Positions 47,048-59,599 of a stretch of DNA of 64,000 nucleotides are shown here, in pieces. The notes below the pieces were generated by a model. It was given only the letters and a program-made list of their open reading frames with translations. It did no database searches and was not told the DNA's origin. The stretch comes from Saccharina japonica (lineage: Eukaryota > Sar > Phaeophyceae > Laminariales > Laminariaceae). Location of the stretch: positions 38,618 to 102,617 of the forward strand of contig MEHQ01002583.1 of assembly GCA_008828725.1 (NCBI GenBank), given 5' to 3'. The position numbers and the translations under genes are program-made. How positions within the stretch are numbered: the first letter of the stretch is position 1; every line of letters begins with the position of its first letter.

Positions 47048-49331
47048 CTACAGTACGCGACAGATGTTAAGAATTTGATAATTAAGAATTTCAGGCTGAG
47101 ATTTTGCGAAATTTAAGAATTTACAGCTAAGCATTTGTGCTGAACTCGAGGAGGAAATAAGAATTAGAACTTGGGGAATTGCAACGTGTCGGCAGATAAG
47201 AATTTCCCACATTGCACTTACGGCCAGAATAATAAGAAACTGCCCAGACACCCCCCAAGGCGAGATCAGGCTCCCAACCAAGCTGCCTTCTCTCTGAAAA
47301 TCGACCTCACAAGTGACCTGATTTTTTCATTTTTTTCAAGATTTTTATTTGCAATTTTGCAAATGTTTTGAAAATATTTGCCCAAAAAAAGATCCCGTCC
47401 CCTCTTCATACATACATGCAAATACCAAATAATGCAACCCCATTTTATTATCTATCCCCCCAGCGACGCGGACAGAATCAGCTCGGCGTGCTTGCTGCTT
47501 GTATATGCTGTCGCTTGTACCGCAGAGGACTGTACAGTACTGCAGACCCCTCAGAGAACTGTAGAGGATATTATAACGGAACCTCGACCTGCACTGCATT
47601 GTGGCGGACGATTCGCGGTGGTGAGGGTTTGCGGCGATGAATCTGTCCCACGACGCTTTGGAGGACCTCAATGCGCTCGCCGTGTTGAAGGCTGAGGGAG
47701 GGATCCTTGAGCGACACTTCTTGCTACTCAAGGGGCATGTCATCAACGACCACCGCCGTGTTGATGTCTCTAGCTTGGAGGGACTTCGCATGGCTTTGCG
47801 CGTGAAGCGTATAGGTGCTTTGACGGAAGAAGAGCACGCCAGAGACATCGATAGCAAGGTCGCCCAGATACTCCGACAGAGCGACTGCGTGCAAGTTGCT
47901 GCCCCTTCAACGGCTTCTAGGCCACCTCTTCAAATTGGAGGACAGCGAGGATGAAGACGAGGACAGCTCGGAAGGTGACGGTAAACGGCTTTTTGCTTCA
48001 AGTATTTTTGCTTCCACTGTATTCTCGTGTGCTTTACAGAGCTTGCGAGTGGTTTGCTGTACGTATGAATTGGTATTTGATGTACTTCGCGGGGACTTGA
48101 AAATGTGTGTCCTGACTTGTCATATGGTTCTCCTTTTCGGGAAAAACCCCGATATTTGCCTATTCGAACCGTGATATGTTGTTTCCCCGAATGCCGAAAA
48201 TTAATACCGGTAAATTATTATCCAACCTCCCTTATCCCCATTAACCCCTCGATCGACACAATGACTACCAGGTATCCAACATTGAATGGACTATTATTTA
48301 CGGAGTGTATAACACAAAATTCCACCCCGTGCGTGGTTTCCCTTCGCCGCTACATTACCACCTTATGCTGTTCAGGTGTCTTTGACAATGGGAAAGACCC
48401 GAAGACCCTGCTGGACGACGAAGACGACATATCACCGGAGGATGAGGCGATCGGGATGGTGATTCCAGACGGGTTTCGTCTCCAGGAGTCGAGACCAGCT
48501 GCTCTAGATAATTCGTTACTGAAACGTGGAGTGTTAGTGAGACTGGGCATGGGGTGGTTTGGTGGCCTGATCACTCGCAAGAGTCAGGAGCGGACGAAAA
48601 ATGTGTACGACTACCGCGTGCATCTTGAAGCCGACCAAAGCGTGCGTAGCATGAAGCTACCATTAGCTGCATACAGCACGGAAAACACCGCGGCGGTGGG
48701 TGCGTGGGTTTTGCTAGAGCTGAACGACGCAGAGCAGACGGGGGGTACAGTCGGACAGGTCGGGCAGACCAGTCAGCCCAAAGGTTCAGAAGCAGGCAGG
48801 GAAATACCGTCAGTCAGTAGCAGGGGGAGAGCGTTAAGGCCCAACGTGCGTAACGTAGACCGTGTGGGTTGAGTTTATGTTTTGGCTACAGCAGTACGAA
48901 GTACTACCATACAGTAAGGGAGTCGTTGAAGGTGGGCAACATGAGCTTCGATTCCTGCTGCCCTGAAGAGCTGCGTTTATACACGAATACTAAATATTTG
49001 ATGCAAACAACTGCAGTAGTACAGTAGTACTGCTGTGGTGTTGTGGATTATGAGTGATGGGTGCCATGTAGTAAAACATGCATGTAAATGATACGTGGTA
49101 TATCTGAATAACAACCGCTCAAGAAAAAATGGTCGTAGGCACGCCTTTGCAGAAAAAAACATATTTGGAACGCCATTTCAAAATAAGGATACGCATTTTA
49201 AGAATTTGGCGTTTTGCACTCTTTCCCCAGATAAGAATGTGGATTTAAGCATTTGTGCTGAAATCAGCTAGAAAATAAGACGCGAGCCTCAGCCAAAATA
49301 GGAGATTCTTATCATCTGTCGCGTACTGTAG
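47048..49331. mobile_element. 2.3-kb terminal-inverted-repeat element with subterminal TAAGAATT motifs and a gene
   Basis: Left end CTACAGTACGCGACAGATGT is the exact inverse of the right end over 19 bp and near-exact over about 27 bp (continuing TAAGAAT). TAAGAATT-like motifs cluster within 200 bp of each end, and TAAGCATTTGTGCTGAA occurs near both ends in direct orientation. The interior carries the two-exon gene at 47637-48872. No clear target-site duplication is visible. No transposase motif was recognised, so it may be a non-autonomous DNA transposon or an undescribed type. A LINE 3' end abuts the right terminus. Confidence 0.78.
47637..48872 (+). CDS. Unrecognised two-exon gene inside the TIR element
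   Basis: Exon 1 starts MNLSHDALEDLNALAVLKAE at 47637 and continues through a leucine-rich, charged region (HFLLLKGHV, VDVSSLEGLRMALRVKR). Near 47890 the likely frame shifts by one base: the alternative frame gives LLGHLFKLEDSEDEDEDSSE up to a donor at 47974 or 47980 (GTAAAC). Exon 2 begins at 48376 after CTGTTCAG, in matching phase, with VFDNGKDPKTLLDDEDD, then PDGFRLQE, RGVLVRLGMGWFGGLITRK and DYRVHLEADQSVRSMKLPLA, ending at TGA 48870-48872. The exon 2 part looks like a small beta-rich module (RLGMGWFGG, YDYRVHLEADQSV), perhaps Tudor- or SH3-like, but I do not recognise the family. The one-base shift suggests this copy may be decaying. Confidence 0.55.
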
Positions 49332-49334
49332 TCG

Positions 49335-51610
49335 AACCGATACCTTGCCACACGATCTACCATTTCGTTTCTGCATTCGTCGACAGCTGTATCAATACGG
49401 CTGCCCCCCCCCTCCCCTCCCCTTGTCTTTTAGCGTCCTCAGCTGCATGCCGTAGCCAGCTTCTCTCCGCTTCGCCCCTGTTCCACCTCGCCATGAAATG
49501 ATCTGCCGCTTCAACGACCCCCCGATACCACTTCCCACTCTTCTTAGCCGCCGTCGGCCTTAACACCGTCTCTGCTCCGAACAGCAAAGGGGAGCTTTCT
49601 GTGGAGCCCTCTGTCGCTTGAAAAATCCCTGAGGTCATCTGCTAGGCATTGGGCCCAGTTCTTTTCTGGTGGGCCAGGTCCCGGGTTCTCCCCACCGACG
49701 ACCGTCCCAAACATCACCCGCCGAGTCAGCCGCTCATTGGTCGTGCGCTGTACTGCCCCCGCAAAGAGGAGGCGTCGTTTGCAGATGGTCATCTCAACGC
49801 TCTCGCATTGTGCCTTCTTGAGAGTCTTGGCATACGACATGAAATGGTCGGTGCGTTATCGGCGCTGGAAGTCAATGGTCCGTAGGAGGAGGGTGTGACG
49901 TGCCGTTTGGAGCTCAACGAAGTACTCCTGGCCAAGGATCCACGCCACACACCCGTACAGCAGTGCCTCCATCACCTCGGCCTTTAGCACGCGCACCTTT
50001 AGAGTGAACGGGGCACCCTCCATGTCGTACAGCTCCCGCTTGGACCGATTGTAGCACGCCCTTGCGAGTCAGATCCGTCGTTTGATCTCTGGCATAATGT
50101 CCGCGCTTGCTACGACAAGACCACCCAGGTACAAGAACTGCATCGTCTGTTTATACTTCTGGCCCGCTGTTTCCATGACGAGCGGTGAGGTCCGGAGCCT
50201 GGTTTGGTGTCCGCAGCAGCATAGTCTCCGTTTTCTTTCCGGGTACGGTGAGACCAGCTGCTTCGAAAACGGTCACAATAACGGTCATCATCTTCGCAAG
50301 CCCTTCCGCCGACTTAGGCACAATACCTGCATCGTCGGCGTACAGCATACCCCATACTGCCCTCCGTACACGTGCTGGGTGGTCACCCTTCACCTCGTCC
50401 TCCCCGAGGTCCTCCTCGAGGTAAACCAAGTCTCTCAAGATGTCTGGGTCCTCACTAAAGCGTGTCCGCACGGCGTATATCACAGCAGTGAAGAAGACAT
50501 TGAACAGAAGCGGTGACAGCACACATCCTTGCCGCAGCCCCTGAGTGACATCAAACCACTCAAAGTGATCACCGTCATCCGTACGCACGCGAGCTCGCAT
50601 GCTTTCATGGAATTGGCGGATAACGGATAACACCTTCTTTGCTGCGCCGAAGCGTGCGAGCACCACCCACAACAACTCTCGGTCGACGGAGTCATAAGCC
50701 TTCTGCAGGTCAATGAAGCACATGTACAGGGGGGCTTGTTTGGCTCGTCCGAGTTCTTGCGGTCGACGCACGACGAACAGCATGCCGGCTGTTGGTCGTG
50801 CTGGGCGAAAGCCGCACTGTTTCTCGGGGAGTGTCCCTTCGGCCTCGGAGTAGTTGCTGAGACGCGACGCGGCCATTTTCAGCAATACTCTGCCTGAATG
50901 GGCAACAAGCAAATTATCTACGTAGGTAGTTGTGGCAATCAGATCGATCCTTCTTTTTATGAAGGACCTTCATGGTCGCATCTTCCCATTGCTAGGGACG
51001 TCGCCCGTTCTCCAAACATTGACAAGCAAGTTGTGCAAGTACCGAATGAATTCGGGGTGGTCGAGTTTCAGTAACTCGGTCGGAAGGGAGTCTGGTCCCA
51101 CCGCTTTCCAGTTTGGCATACCCCGGACTACCACGGTCATGTCATCCATGGTTGGTTCGTCTCCAAGAGATGGTGCCAACGACCGTTGTGGAAATAGGGC
51201 GCTGATGGTTGGGTCAAGGTTGGGCGATTTCGTGGTCAGGAGGCTACCGAAAAACCCCGCCCACTGTTCAAGAATGCGCACCTTGTCCCTTAGTAGCGTG
51301 CCATCCTCGTCCATGATGAACCGCTCGCTTCTCGCTTTTCGACCGTCCAACCCCACCGTGCCCTTCAGGTGCTTGTAGAAACCCCGCTGGTCGTTGTCAG
51401 CGAGGAGTCTCTCTGTTTCAGCAAGATGCTCTTCGAAGTAGGCATGTAATCCTGTCTTAATCACCCCTCGCAGATTTGCGCACGCCGTCCCCAGCGTCTT
51501 CCACGCAGTTTTGTCCCTCTTAATTCGTATGGATCGTCGGGCATCATCTGTCACATCCCCTGCTATTTTGAAGGCGGCTACGATTTCAGAAAATGTAATC
51601 CAAGGGAATA
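49335..51610 (-). mobile_element. Non-LTR retrotransposon (LINE), 5'-truncated, with reverse transcriptase
   Basis: Read right to left. Positions 51600-50970 hold the pre-RT region and RT motif 0/1 (PNWKAVGPDSLPTELLK). Positions 50912-50151 hold the RT core with CGFRPARPTAGMLFVVR, MCFIDLQKAYDSVDRELLW (motif A), TQGLRQGCVLSPLLFNVFF and YADDAGI (motif C, catalytic Asp pair). Then QFLYLGGLVVASADIMPEI and a C-terminal region (KRRLLFAGAVQRTTNERLTR) follow to about 49360. RT motif A and C residues are intact. Frame changes occur near 50930, between 50151 and 49840, and near 49600, so it cannot be active. No endonuclease domain precedes the RT, which fits the 5' truncation common in LINEs. Confidence 0.92.
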
Positions 51611-51834
51611 TAATCTAAGGGATAGACCGCATAATTACGTGTTCCGTGTTCATGCTTCAGTATACTACATTCTACTGAGCACTGGCCAAGGCGACAATGT
51701 TACTCACCAGCGACTCGGTAGGCTACTGCTGCTGCTGCTGCAAAGTACCTACATCAACAGTGTATACACTTCGACCTTTAACGGCGTTTTTATAGCGTCC
51801 TCCCATCCTCGGGTTTCCGGGTGACTGTAATTTC

Positions 51835-51916
51835 TACCATTCTGAGCGGAAATATAAGGATGTTTTATACACTAATATGAAGACTAATCAGTCCTTATAT
51901 TTGCGCCCAGCGTGGT
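51835..51916. mobile_element. MITE family 2 copy
   Basis: 82 bp. Left arm TACCATTCTGAGCGGAAATA; right arm TATATTTGCGCCCAGCGTGG. Confidence 0.82.
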
Positions 51917-52540
51917 ATATGGTTTATCGGGACATAATTCAGCGCGCGATTTTAACAGGCTACGTTTGCTTCTTCGGCTGGTCCGTGCTTACCGGAGATC
52001 GACGGTGACCCGGAAGAGCTTGATCACAGCAGCTTATGTTTCTCTCGAGATTGACGTTCCGCAGGTTCTCAATAGAGGTCTACACTACGGCTAAGAGATG
52101 CTGCACTGGTCGGAGTTGGTCGAAGTTTGGGGTGCACAAAATGAGACAAAAAACAAGACCCAACTGAACGTTTGTACTTCACTTGATTTGCGGATAGCTA
52201 CAGCTCCTCACAGGAAACTACAGTCTGCGAAATTGAGGGCTGCTCTTAGTGGGGCGTGGGGGGGCGTTGGGTACGCCAGGCAGTAGTCATAGCAGCCAGA
52301 AGCGACTCACGAGGTGTTCTCGTGTACTCGAAGTTGCGAACCAGTAGCACAAAAACTCCCAAAATCGCTACTACAATGTTTCGCTTCACGTGCGGGAGCA
52401 TAGCACATGGCTGCATCACCGATAATGAAATGGTCTTCACAAACACATTATTACTGTTCTCCAGGCGGATATCGTATCTCTTTTTGGGTCGTCGTCGAAG
52501 ATGCTGCGGAATGAAAACTGCGTTCCCACTATAGGCAGTA
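51917..52540. other. Intergenic stretch, nothing recognised
   Basis: No open frame with a known domain and no complete repeat was identified in these 620 bases. Confidence 0.5.
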
Positions 52541-52880
52541 TGAGCGTCAGCCAGTCAGTGATCAGCCGATGGGGGTGGGGTTTCCACACCTTGCGGGGTG
52601 GTATGGAATGTCTCTTTTAGCCCTCGGGTTGTTGGAGTTGTAGATGTATAGAAGGATTTATGATCCGGGGATGGTACCCTATCGTCCTCGGGTGTCGGGT
52701 GCCGCTGGCTTCATGAGCCTCAGCCAATCAGTGACCAGCCGATGGGGGTGGGTTTCCACACCGTGCAGTGGGGTGTCGACCCGGAGGATCGCCGTTCTTG
52801 TCCCTGTGGTTGGTCGGAGTTGTAGATATATATGGAGGCATTTAGTATCAAGGGATGGAACTCCACCCCCCCGGGAGTGG
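52541..52880. repeat. Two tandem units of about 165-170 bp
   Basis: Each has CAGCC-TCAGTGA-CAGCCGATGGG, GGTTTCCACACC, GGAGTTGTAGAT and GGGATGG. The units are moderately diverged; function unknown. Confidence 0.78.
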
Positions 52881-53174
52881 AGGAACCTCGATACCTCGAT
52901 GGGTCTATTCAGCACCATTTTTCTAGAAAGATCCAGCACTTAGCTGCCAGCATATTGTGATTCAAAATTGTAAGTCAGCAGCAAGGCTGGCTAGATGGCT
53001 GTCAGAACTGCCTCAGGATTGTGCCGCGGCCACGGCTCGGCACGGCATGATACCCGTTACTCTGCTGGTGCTGGTGCTGGCGCTACTGCTGTTTCCTGCT
53101 GCTGCTGCTGCTGCTGCCTCTGCGCTGCTGCAGGTTTGTGCAATCTGTGATGATGGATGCAAGGTCGTGGTGTG

Positions 53175-53490
53175 ATTCCGCCGCATTGCACTGTTGCACT
53201 CGACCAATGGACTCTTTTTTCTTATTCTGAACCGCAAAAAGCCAGAAGCAAGGTTGGCTTCATGCCTCAATCAATCATTATTAAAATGCCTCAATCCAAG
53301 AGGAACGGTTCGGGGATCGGCTCGGGGTTGTCGGTAGCTCAGAGCGACGGCCACGGCTCGGCGAGATGCGACGCGACGCGAGATCGACGCGACGCGAGAT
53401 CTAGTATTCGACTGGTTGTGGTACCCAGCCTTCCTGCCCATGGGGCAAAGCGGGGCTGAAGCGCTCTGGATCGTGCTACCCGCCCCGCAC
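53175..53490 (+). repeat. Solo terminal repeat related to the TRIM-like element
   Basis: Shares CGACCAATGGACTC, GGCTCGGGGTTGTCGGTAGC, TGCCCATGGGGCAAAG and GGGCTGAAGCGCTCTGGATC with 37779-38037 and 38497-38757. It is preceded by a CTG run as in the core of that element. Confidence 0.65.
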
Positions 53491-56335
53491 TGTGGTCTTT
53501 ACATTTATATTTAGAGTGGTACATCACAGCACATTTCGAGTACTATCATACCATGTACTTACATACTACCAATGGGCAACGCAGAGGTAGCGCCGCCGGC
53601 GGAGTCGTGGCCGAACCTCTATATGATCAAATGCTGCTATGTTGTCTGCTTGTCTGTCTTGACTGTCTGTCGGTCTGAAATTCGTAACGACCCGGAGGAC
53701 GCCATGATGAACATGGTGCCCGAGTTCACGAGGGACAACGGCCGATCAGAGTTCGACAGCGCTGAAGGCGGTGCTGCTGTAGGGGGGCACCCAGCAAGGG
53801 CAGGACCCGGGATAGCAGGGGTAGGACTCACTGCTGTACGAGAGACTCCTGCTGGAGCAGGTCTCGTACGAATTTCAGGAAGAGAGACGACTTTGTGCAA
53901 TGGGGCGAGGATAATCTGCAATTCCAGCCGAGGTTTGGTTTAGGAGGGGTCAGCCAAACCAGACAGGGAGGGCTGGGGAGAGGGGTCCATACCCCAGCGG
54001 TGCGTTTGGTGGTGGTTTTGGTCTGTTTTCCTCGCGCTATCTGGTTCCAAGTACCAAGTTGAGCCGCAGTTTAGTGATTTGAAAGTAGATTTTCACCCCT
54101 GGACCAAAGACGCGCGGTACTTGGCCAACTCAAACAGGCGGTTTGGCGAGTTTTGCATCGGAATCGCCACAGTACATTACCGCAGGGGAATCGGACACCG
54201 AGAACGAGGTGCTTGTCCCTAGGGGGTTCAGCCTCGCAAGTGTACAGAGGCATACGCTTGCATTGAATTTCTTGCCGACGGCCCTCATTAACAAGAGCGA
54301 TAAAAGAAGACCGCATAAGTGTCTTTGCCGCGGGAAACGTGGGATGCTCTCTTTTCGTGGTACGGTTCTCAAACCGCGGTGCCTAATCTCTCCCTCTCTT
54401 GACGCTTCAACAATTTTGACATAACACCCGGGAACAACCCGCTTGAGAGGATGAGTACGAGTTAGAAAATCTCGCCGCGAAGATGCGTAAGGCAGGCTTG
54501 ATACTTGACGACCACATACTGTACACCATCCTTAGTGATGTTCTGCCTACCGAGGAGGAGGCGGAGGCACGGAATCTACCATCTCTCGACAGCATTGACC
54601 GCGAGTAGATCATCAAGGCTCCGTGAGAACGGCATCGCCGAGTTTTTGGAAACATGAAAAAGGGGTCAAACGCTTCCCATGAAATGTACGCATGTGACGA
54701 TGCGGATGACAGCCGCGGAAGGGGTGGAGGCCGCGAGAGAGGAAGAGGCGCACGATGGGGAAAGCACGAAAGAGGCGGAAGAGGCACCAACGAGGAGGGG
54801 GGTGGCTCGGCCGCGGTTGCCGGTGGTGATGGCAGCAGCGCCAAAGCGGCCATAGGTAGTATCCTTGCGAGGAGGTATTATAGGTGTGGCAAGAAGGGCC
54901 ATAACATTGCCGACTGCACATGAGCAAGCTATGCAGACGTTGCAACGGACGGGGACTCACTGTTGATGTCTTCTCCACGGCGAAGGAAGGCTATGCTGGT
55001 GGTGTGGCGACCGAGGTTGGAGCGAGGGTCGACGACGATACTGATGGTATGGCCCAGGCTCCAGTTTTCAAGATCGAAGAGAAAGGCGGGTGGGGCTGTG
55101 ATGTACGCAGAATGGGGGATGGGGAGTTGGCCTGTCAGTTAGAAGATGGGACCTGGATTTGCGATAAAGGAGCGTCTACTGACATTACCATCTACAGAGA
55201 GTACAACCAAAATGGCGCATCGTCGACGGTAGCACTCACTCGATCGAAAGATACGGCGATATCAACTTGGTCAAAAAGGTCCCGAAACGTTGCGCACGTG
55301 CCGGACCTCCGCTACAACGTATTTTCCCTGCTCCCCCTAGTCAAGAACGGCCACGGTTTCGATGAGCGCCCCATGGGGGGTGTTTATTAGACACAAGTCA
55401 GAGCGCTCGATCGTAAATTCATTAATTGGGACCCAGTTCAGCCCTAAAGGCGATACCGACAACACTAGTAGGGAAAAGTCCTGCGCTGTACTCGCTCCGG
55501 GGTAATCGCCCAACAAATCTGCGAGTAACATCAACAGCTTCCACGGAGCTGATGGACACCCTCACGAGGTTCTGCACCGCAAGATTGCGGAGAAGCAAGG
55601 AATTGTCCTCGAAGGAGAACTGTAGGAGCGCAAGGGGTTCTCCACGGCGACGAGTCTTCGTAAAGGCATCAAGAAGTCTAGCACACACGAGTGGACTAGA
55701 AACTCGGTCTAAGGTGCTGGAGTCTATTGGGAGGAAACGGTACACTCTCATAGTGCGGGACGGTTTTTTGCAACATACGTGGGTGTGTTTTATGCACCAC
55801 AAGTCGGCCGCGACGTTGTTTGAGCAACTACTCTCTGATACTCGTGCAGATGGTGTCCCTTCCAAAGTGGTAATCGTTCGATGATATGGTGGTGGTGAAC
55901 TCTGCGGGGGGAAACTTGGAAACCTGCGTAAATCGAGAGGTGTCAAGCAGGAACTCGCGACTACTGACAGTCCCAAACGCATTGAGGTAACAGAGCGCGC
56001 GCTTCTTTTGATCGAGACGGCCGCAATGGCGGGCCGAATCCAGGCCTTGGAGCTCTTTTCCAGCGCGCAGTTACCGTCCACTGCGTCGTTGTGGGCTGAA
56101 GCGTCCCACTGGGCGTGCCATGCTTTGAACTGCACAGCGAGCACAACCAACCCAGAGAGCAAGTCGCCGTACGATATGTGGCATGGTAGCCTCCCCCCCG
56201 GTTGTAGTTCTACTTGTCCTCAAGCCTGGCTATTGTAAGATAATTAGAGAAGATAAGTCGCAGGCGAAAGTATACGAGTGTTTTACGTTGGCTCTGCACC
56301 TTACTACCCTCGAGACTCTGTGCGAGTGCTGAATA

Positions 56336-56580
56336 AGGGCCATTCTTATCGAGCAGCTTTTTTCCATAATTTCCAATATTTTTTTCCAAAAAAAAAGGAA
56401 ATCTTGGAAATCTTGGAAATTATGGAAATATTGGAAATTCTTCAGAGGGCAAAATGTTTGGAAGGCTTCACGTTCCAATAAATGGAAAAAAAAAATGGAA
56501 AAAATGGAAATCTAAAAAATTGCGCGAAAAAAAACATGGAAATTTTGGAAATTTATGGCTCCGATAAGAACGACCGTAAG
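56336..56580. mobile_element. AT-rich hairpin insertion in Copia element 2
   Basis: Ends GGGCCATTCTTATCG and CGATAAGAACGACC are inverted. The interior is a run of TTGGAAAT and its complement around a poly-A loop. Directly adjacent to the MITE family M copy. Confidence 0.62.
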
Positions 56581-56602
56581 CACGCTAACTATCGGTCGGG
56601 TG

Positions 56603-56852
56603 CTACGATAGAGGTACGAGTACTTCATGGCTGAATTTGTTTCTGAATGGCGGGGGGATCCTTGACCCAAAATCGTAGAAATACATTCCTATGTTGCAAT
56701 ATTTTTCGGTTTTACTTAAGGTCATGGGATTGTTCATCGGGTACGTAGCATTTTATTTTCATCCAAAATCGTTTTGTTTTGTGAGGTGTAGAGCTCCTGC
56801 AAGTGACCACCCTCAAAATAAAACAGGGCGCGCCTCCACCGTAGCATGCGTC
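56603..56852 (+). mobile_element. MITE family M copy nested in Copia element 2
   Basis: Left end GTGCTACGATAGAGGTACG, then TTTCTGAATGGCGGGG, CCCAAAATCGTAGAAAT, GTAGAGCTCCTGCAAGTGAC and right end GCCTCCACCGTAGCATGCGT. About 250 bp. It sits between the integrase and RT regions, whereas the copy in element 1 sits in gag. Confidence 0.88.
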
Positions 56853-59090
56853 GTCGCCTGTCAACGCGTTTCGCCTGCACCACCTGTACTTGCGCAGACG
56901 AACGACTCATTACATGTGGAAGACGGGGGATCCGTCCCCGATGACGAGAGCACGTCGGATCAAGGTGGTGACGGTGGTAGATGAGCTGCACGACTATCTT
57001 GCTCGCCTTAACGACCCTGACGTGACGTGGGGTTTTGCTATGGGCACCTACCTGCCGCCGGCCGATGCTGGCGACAGGACAGCCGAGAGTATCAGTTCGT
57101 CTACAGCGGGCGCAGCGGACGCCCCCTTGGCGCCGTGAGAGAGGGACGATGGCAACCCCAGCGCAACATCAACTTCCGGCATCAACCAAGGGAACGGTGA
57201 AGATACTCCCACCGTCTTGTGGGGGAGGGCTGTGCACGAGCTTAGCGACTACTGGGAGCGGCCTCCCGCGTCTGTACGGGGATGGACCCAGGATCCGAGT
57301 CAACGCCTAGAGGGTGAAAAACCTGCCAAACACCAGTTAAGGATGAACCCTGAGATCGCGGACGCATTGGTTGCGGCAGCGACGAGTGAACGAGGTCTGA
57401 GAGTATCCTGAACAGTGCATCCTGGACCACGGAGAACTCAGTGGCCATAGTGGATGGAGGACCTGTGGAAACAAAGGGGAGTTGAGCGTGTCCGTGCCGT
57501 GTGGTTTCCGGGCAGACGTAGAACTGCCTCCGTAGACCTCAACAGACGTATAGCGCTCCGAATATTAGAGTAGAGCGGTGTGGCACGAGATCCTTGAGTT
57601 AAACAGTCATGAAACGAACAGTACATACCAAGCCGCGACACCGCCACAAGGGCGGAAACACGTAAGTGAGGTATTTGCCAACAAGGCGAACAAGGATCAC
57701 CTGGTACTACAGACAAAGGCTGTACTTGTTGCTAAGGGGTTTAGCCAGGTGCAGAATGTCGATTACTTTGCCGACTTTCGTGCCAACTCCCTCATCATAG
57801 TCAGTTAAAATTCGGACGGCTGTTGCCAATGAAAAGTGTTTAAAGATTTTCCAGTAGAACGTCGAGCAAGAGTTTGTTCGCGCGAAACTTGACCATTATA
57901 TGAAACTACCCGACAGGTGTGGCGAAATATCAGGTAGGATCGTTCGCCTCCACCGAAAATTGTATGGTTTAAAGCAGAGCGGGCGTTAGTGGGCCGGACT
58001 ACTGGTTGCTACCGTGGTAGAGTTCGGTAACGGGAGCAGTGTAGCACTAATCCGTGTGTTTTTCGCATGGTTGTGGACGGTAAAGTAGACCTGGTTATAG
58101 CCGCTCATGTAAGTGCCATCGTGATTTCAGGCTTGGACGAGACATGCAGCGACTTCCATACCGTGTTAGTTACAAACTTCCCCACAAATTGATTCGAAGG
58201 ACTACCGTGGTACGCAGGTTGTGCTCTTAAGCGCGAATGAAAATTGGAGACAATGGGGATTCGGCAAAAGACGTTCATTGAGGGCATCTTGAATCGTTTT
58301 GGCCAGGCTCACCATCTGACATCCCCGTGACCCCCGGTGTGGAACTAGGTACCAGGAAGGAGAACGTGCCTAAAGTATATTGGCTGTACAGGGAGTTTGT
58401 GAGAAGCTTCATGCGGCTGTCGACCATGACGAGGCCGGATATCTCCAACGGTGTGTATACTGGGGCGCGCAACTCTCACAACCCCGCCGACCGACAGTCA
58501 TGGAGATTATGGTGAGCCTTCACGGGATCAGCAGTTTAGGACTGACGTTTGTGGGGGGTTCGGGATTGGATTATACTGCGTGTTGTGATGCTGACGACAC
58601 CGATACGTCTATCGACATGCGTTCGGTATCGGGGACGGTAGTTGCTCTGGGGGGTGCGGTCGTCGTTTGGGCAAGTAGGACCCAGAGGAATGTGACCTTG
58701 CCTACAACAAAGGCATAATACTCCACCCTAAATGAAGAGGTGAAGGAGGCTTTATTCATAGTCGCTATCGTTTATTTTCCCAGAGCCAAGCGGATCATAC
58801 GTCCAGGTTGTTGAAGAGGACCAGGGGTCATAGGGGTGGGTGACAACCTTCATGGTTCTTCTCGGAGCACTTCCATTTCGTCAGAGAGGTAAGAGTACTC
58901 CGTTCGAAGATGATAGATATTCAGTTTGTAGCTTTGTAGGAGCAGCACGCAGATGGTTTGACGAAATCCTTTGCTGCGACCCCTTATAAATCTCACCATA
59001 GGTTTTTGTTGAATCTGCCGTTGGATGGTAAGCAAGGGCTATGAGCGCTAAGCGACTAGTACCACGTTTGAGTAACGCGAGAATAATTCG

Positions 59091-59560
59091 TCTGATCGCC
59101 ACCCCACGTTACTTTGACAAGCATGGGTGAGTAGGGCACCACTTGTCTTTTTGGTTTCTAGCCATGGAAACTGTTTGGAATGCGTCCGCTGTTTCTGTTG
59201 CAATGGCTTGGAGTATATGTGTCATGCAGCTGCAGTTTTGTTTCGCCCTGTGTCCGGGATTTCCTCCTTCTGGACTGGTTTTGGCTGTTCTTAGGTTCTA
59301 GCTTGTCTTGAATGCTCCTTCGATTTCGTCACTGCTGTGAAGAGCCGAGGAGGGTGTCCATTTCGATCTACCAGCGACTACGGTTACATGTTGTAGAGGG
59401 TTGCATACACCGCAGGCGTTATGAAGGATGACATCTTTTGAAATACGGCAGCATGGAGGCTCCTCTCTCCCTCGATCTGTCTTCTAATACAACGAATGTA
59501 TAGTAATAGCATCCGACCGCGGGGCGGTCAGACCATCCGGACATGGGACTTACGGACGTA
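59091..59560 (+). repeat. Right LTR of Copia element 2
   Basis: Follows the right LTR of element 1 block by block: GATCGCCACCCCACG, GGGTGAGTAGGGCACCAC, TCTAGCCATGG, GGAGTATATG, CTAGCTTGTCTTGA, TGTCTTCTAAT and GCATCCGACCGCGGGGC. Confidence 0.75.
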
Positions 59561-59599
59561 CTCCACCCTCCTTGCATGCGTTGAAAGGCGTTCGCGAGA

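Larger units (their letters stand above)
53572..59580 (+). mobile_element. Ty1/copia LTR retrotransposon, broken (Copia element 2)
   Basis: Same family as Copia element 1. Parts: gag-like region (about 53572-54900) with a zinc knuckle (YRCGKKGHNIADC) at about 54878-54920, a protease-like patch near 55150, an integrase-like region to about 56260, RT remnants at about 57660-58480, an RNase H region at about 58430-58740 and the right LTR from about 59091. I find no left LTR, so the left end is uncertain. It is clearly broken, with roughly ten or more breaks, and looks at least as old as element 1. Two further elements are inserted near 56340-56580 and 56603-56852. Confidence 0.86.
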
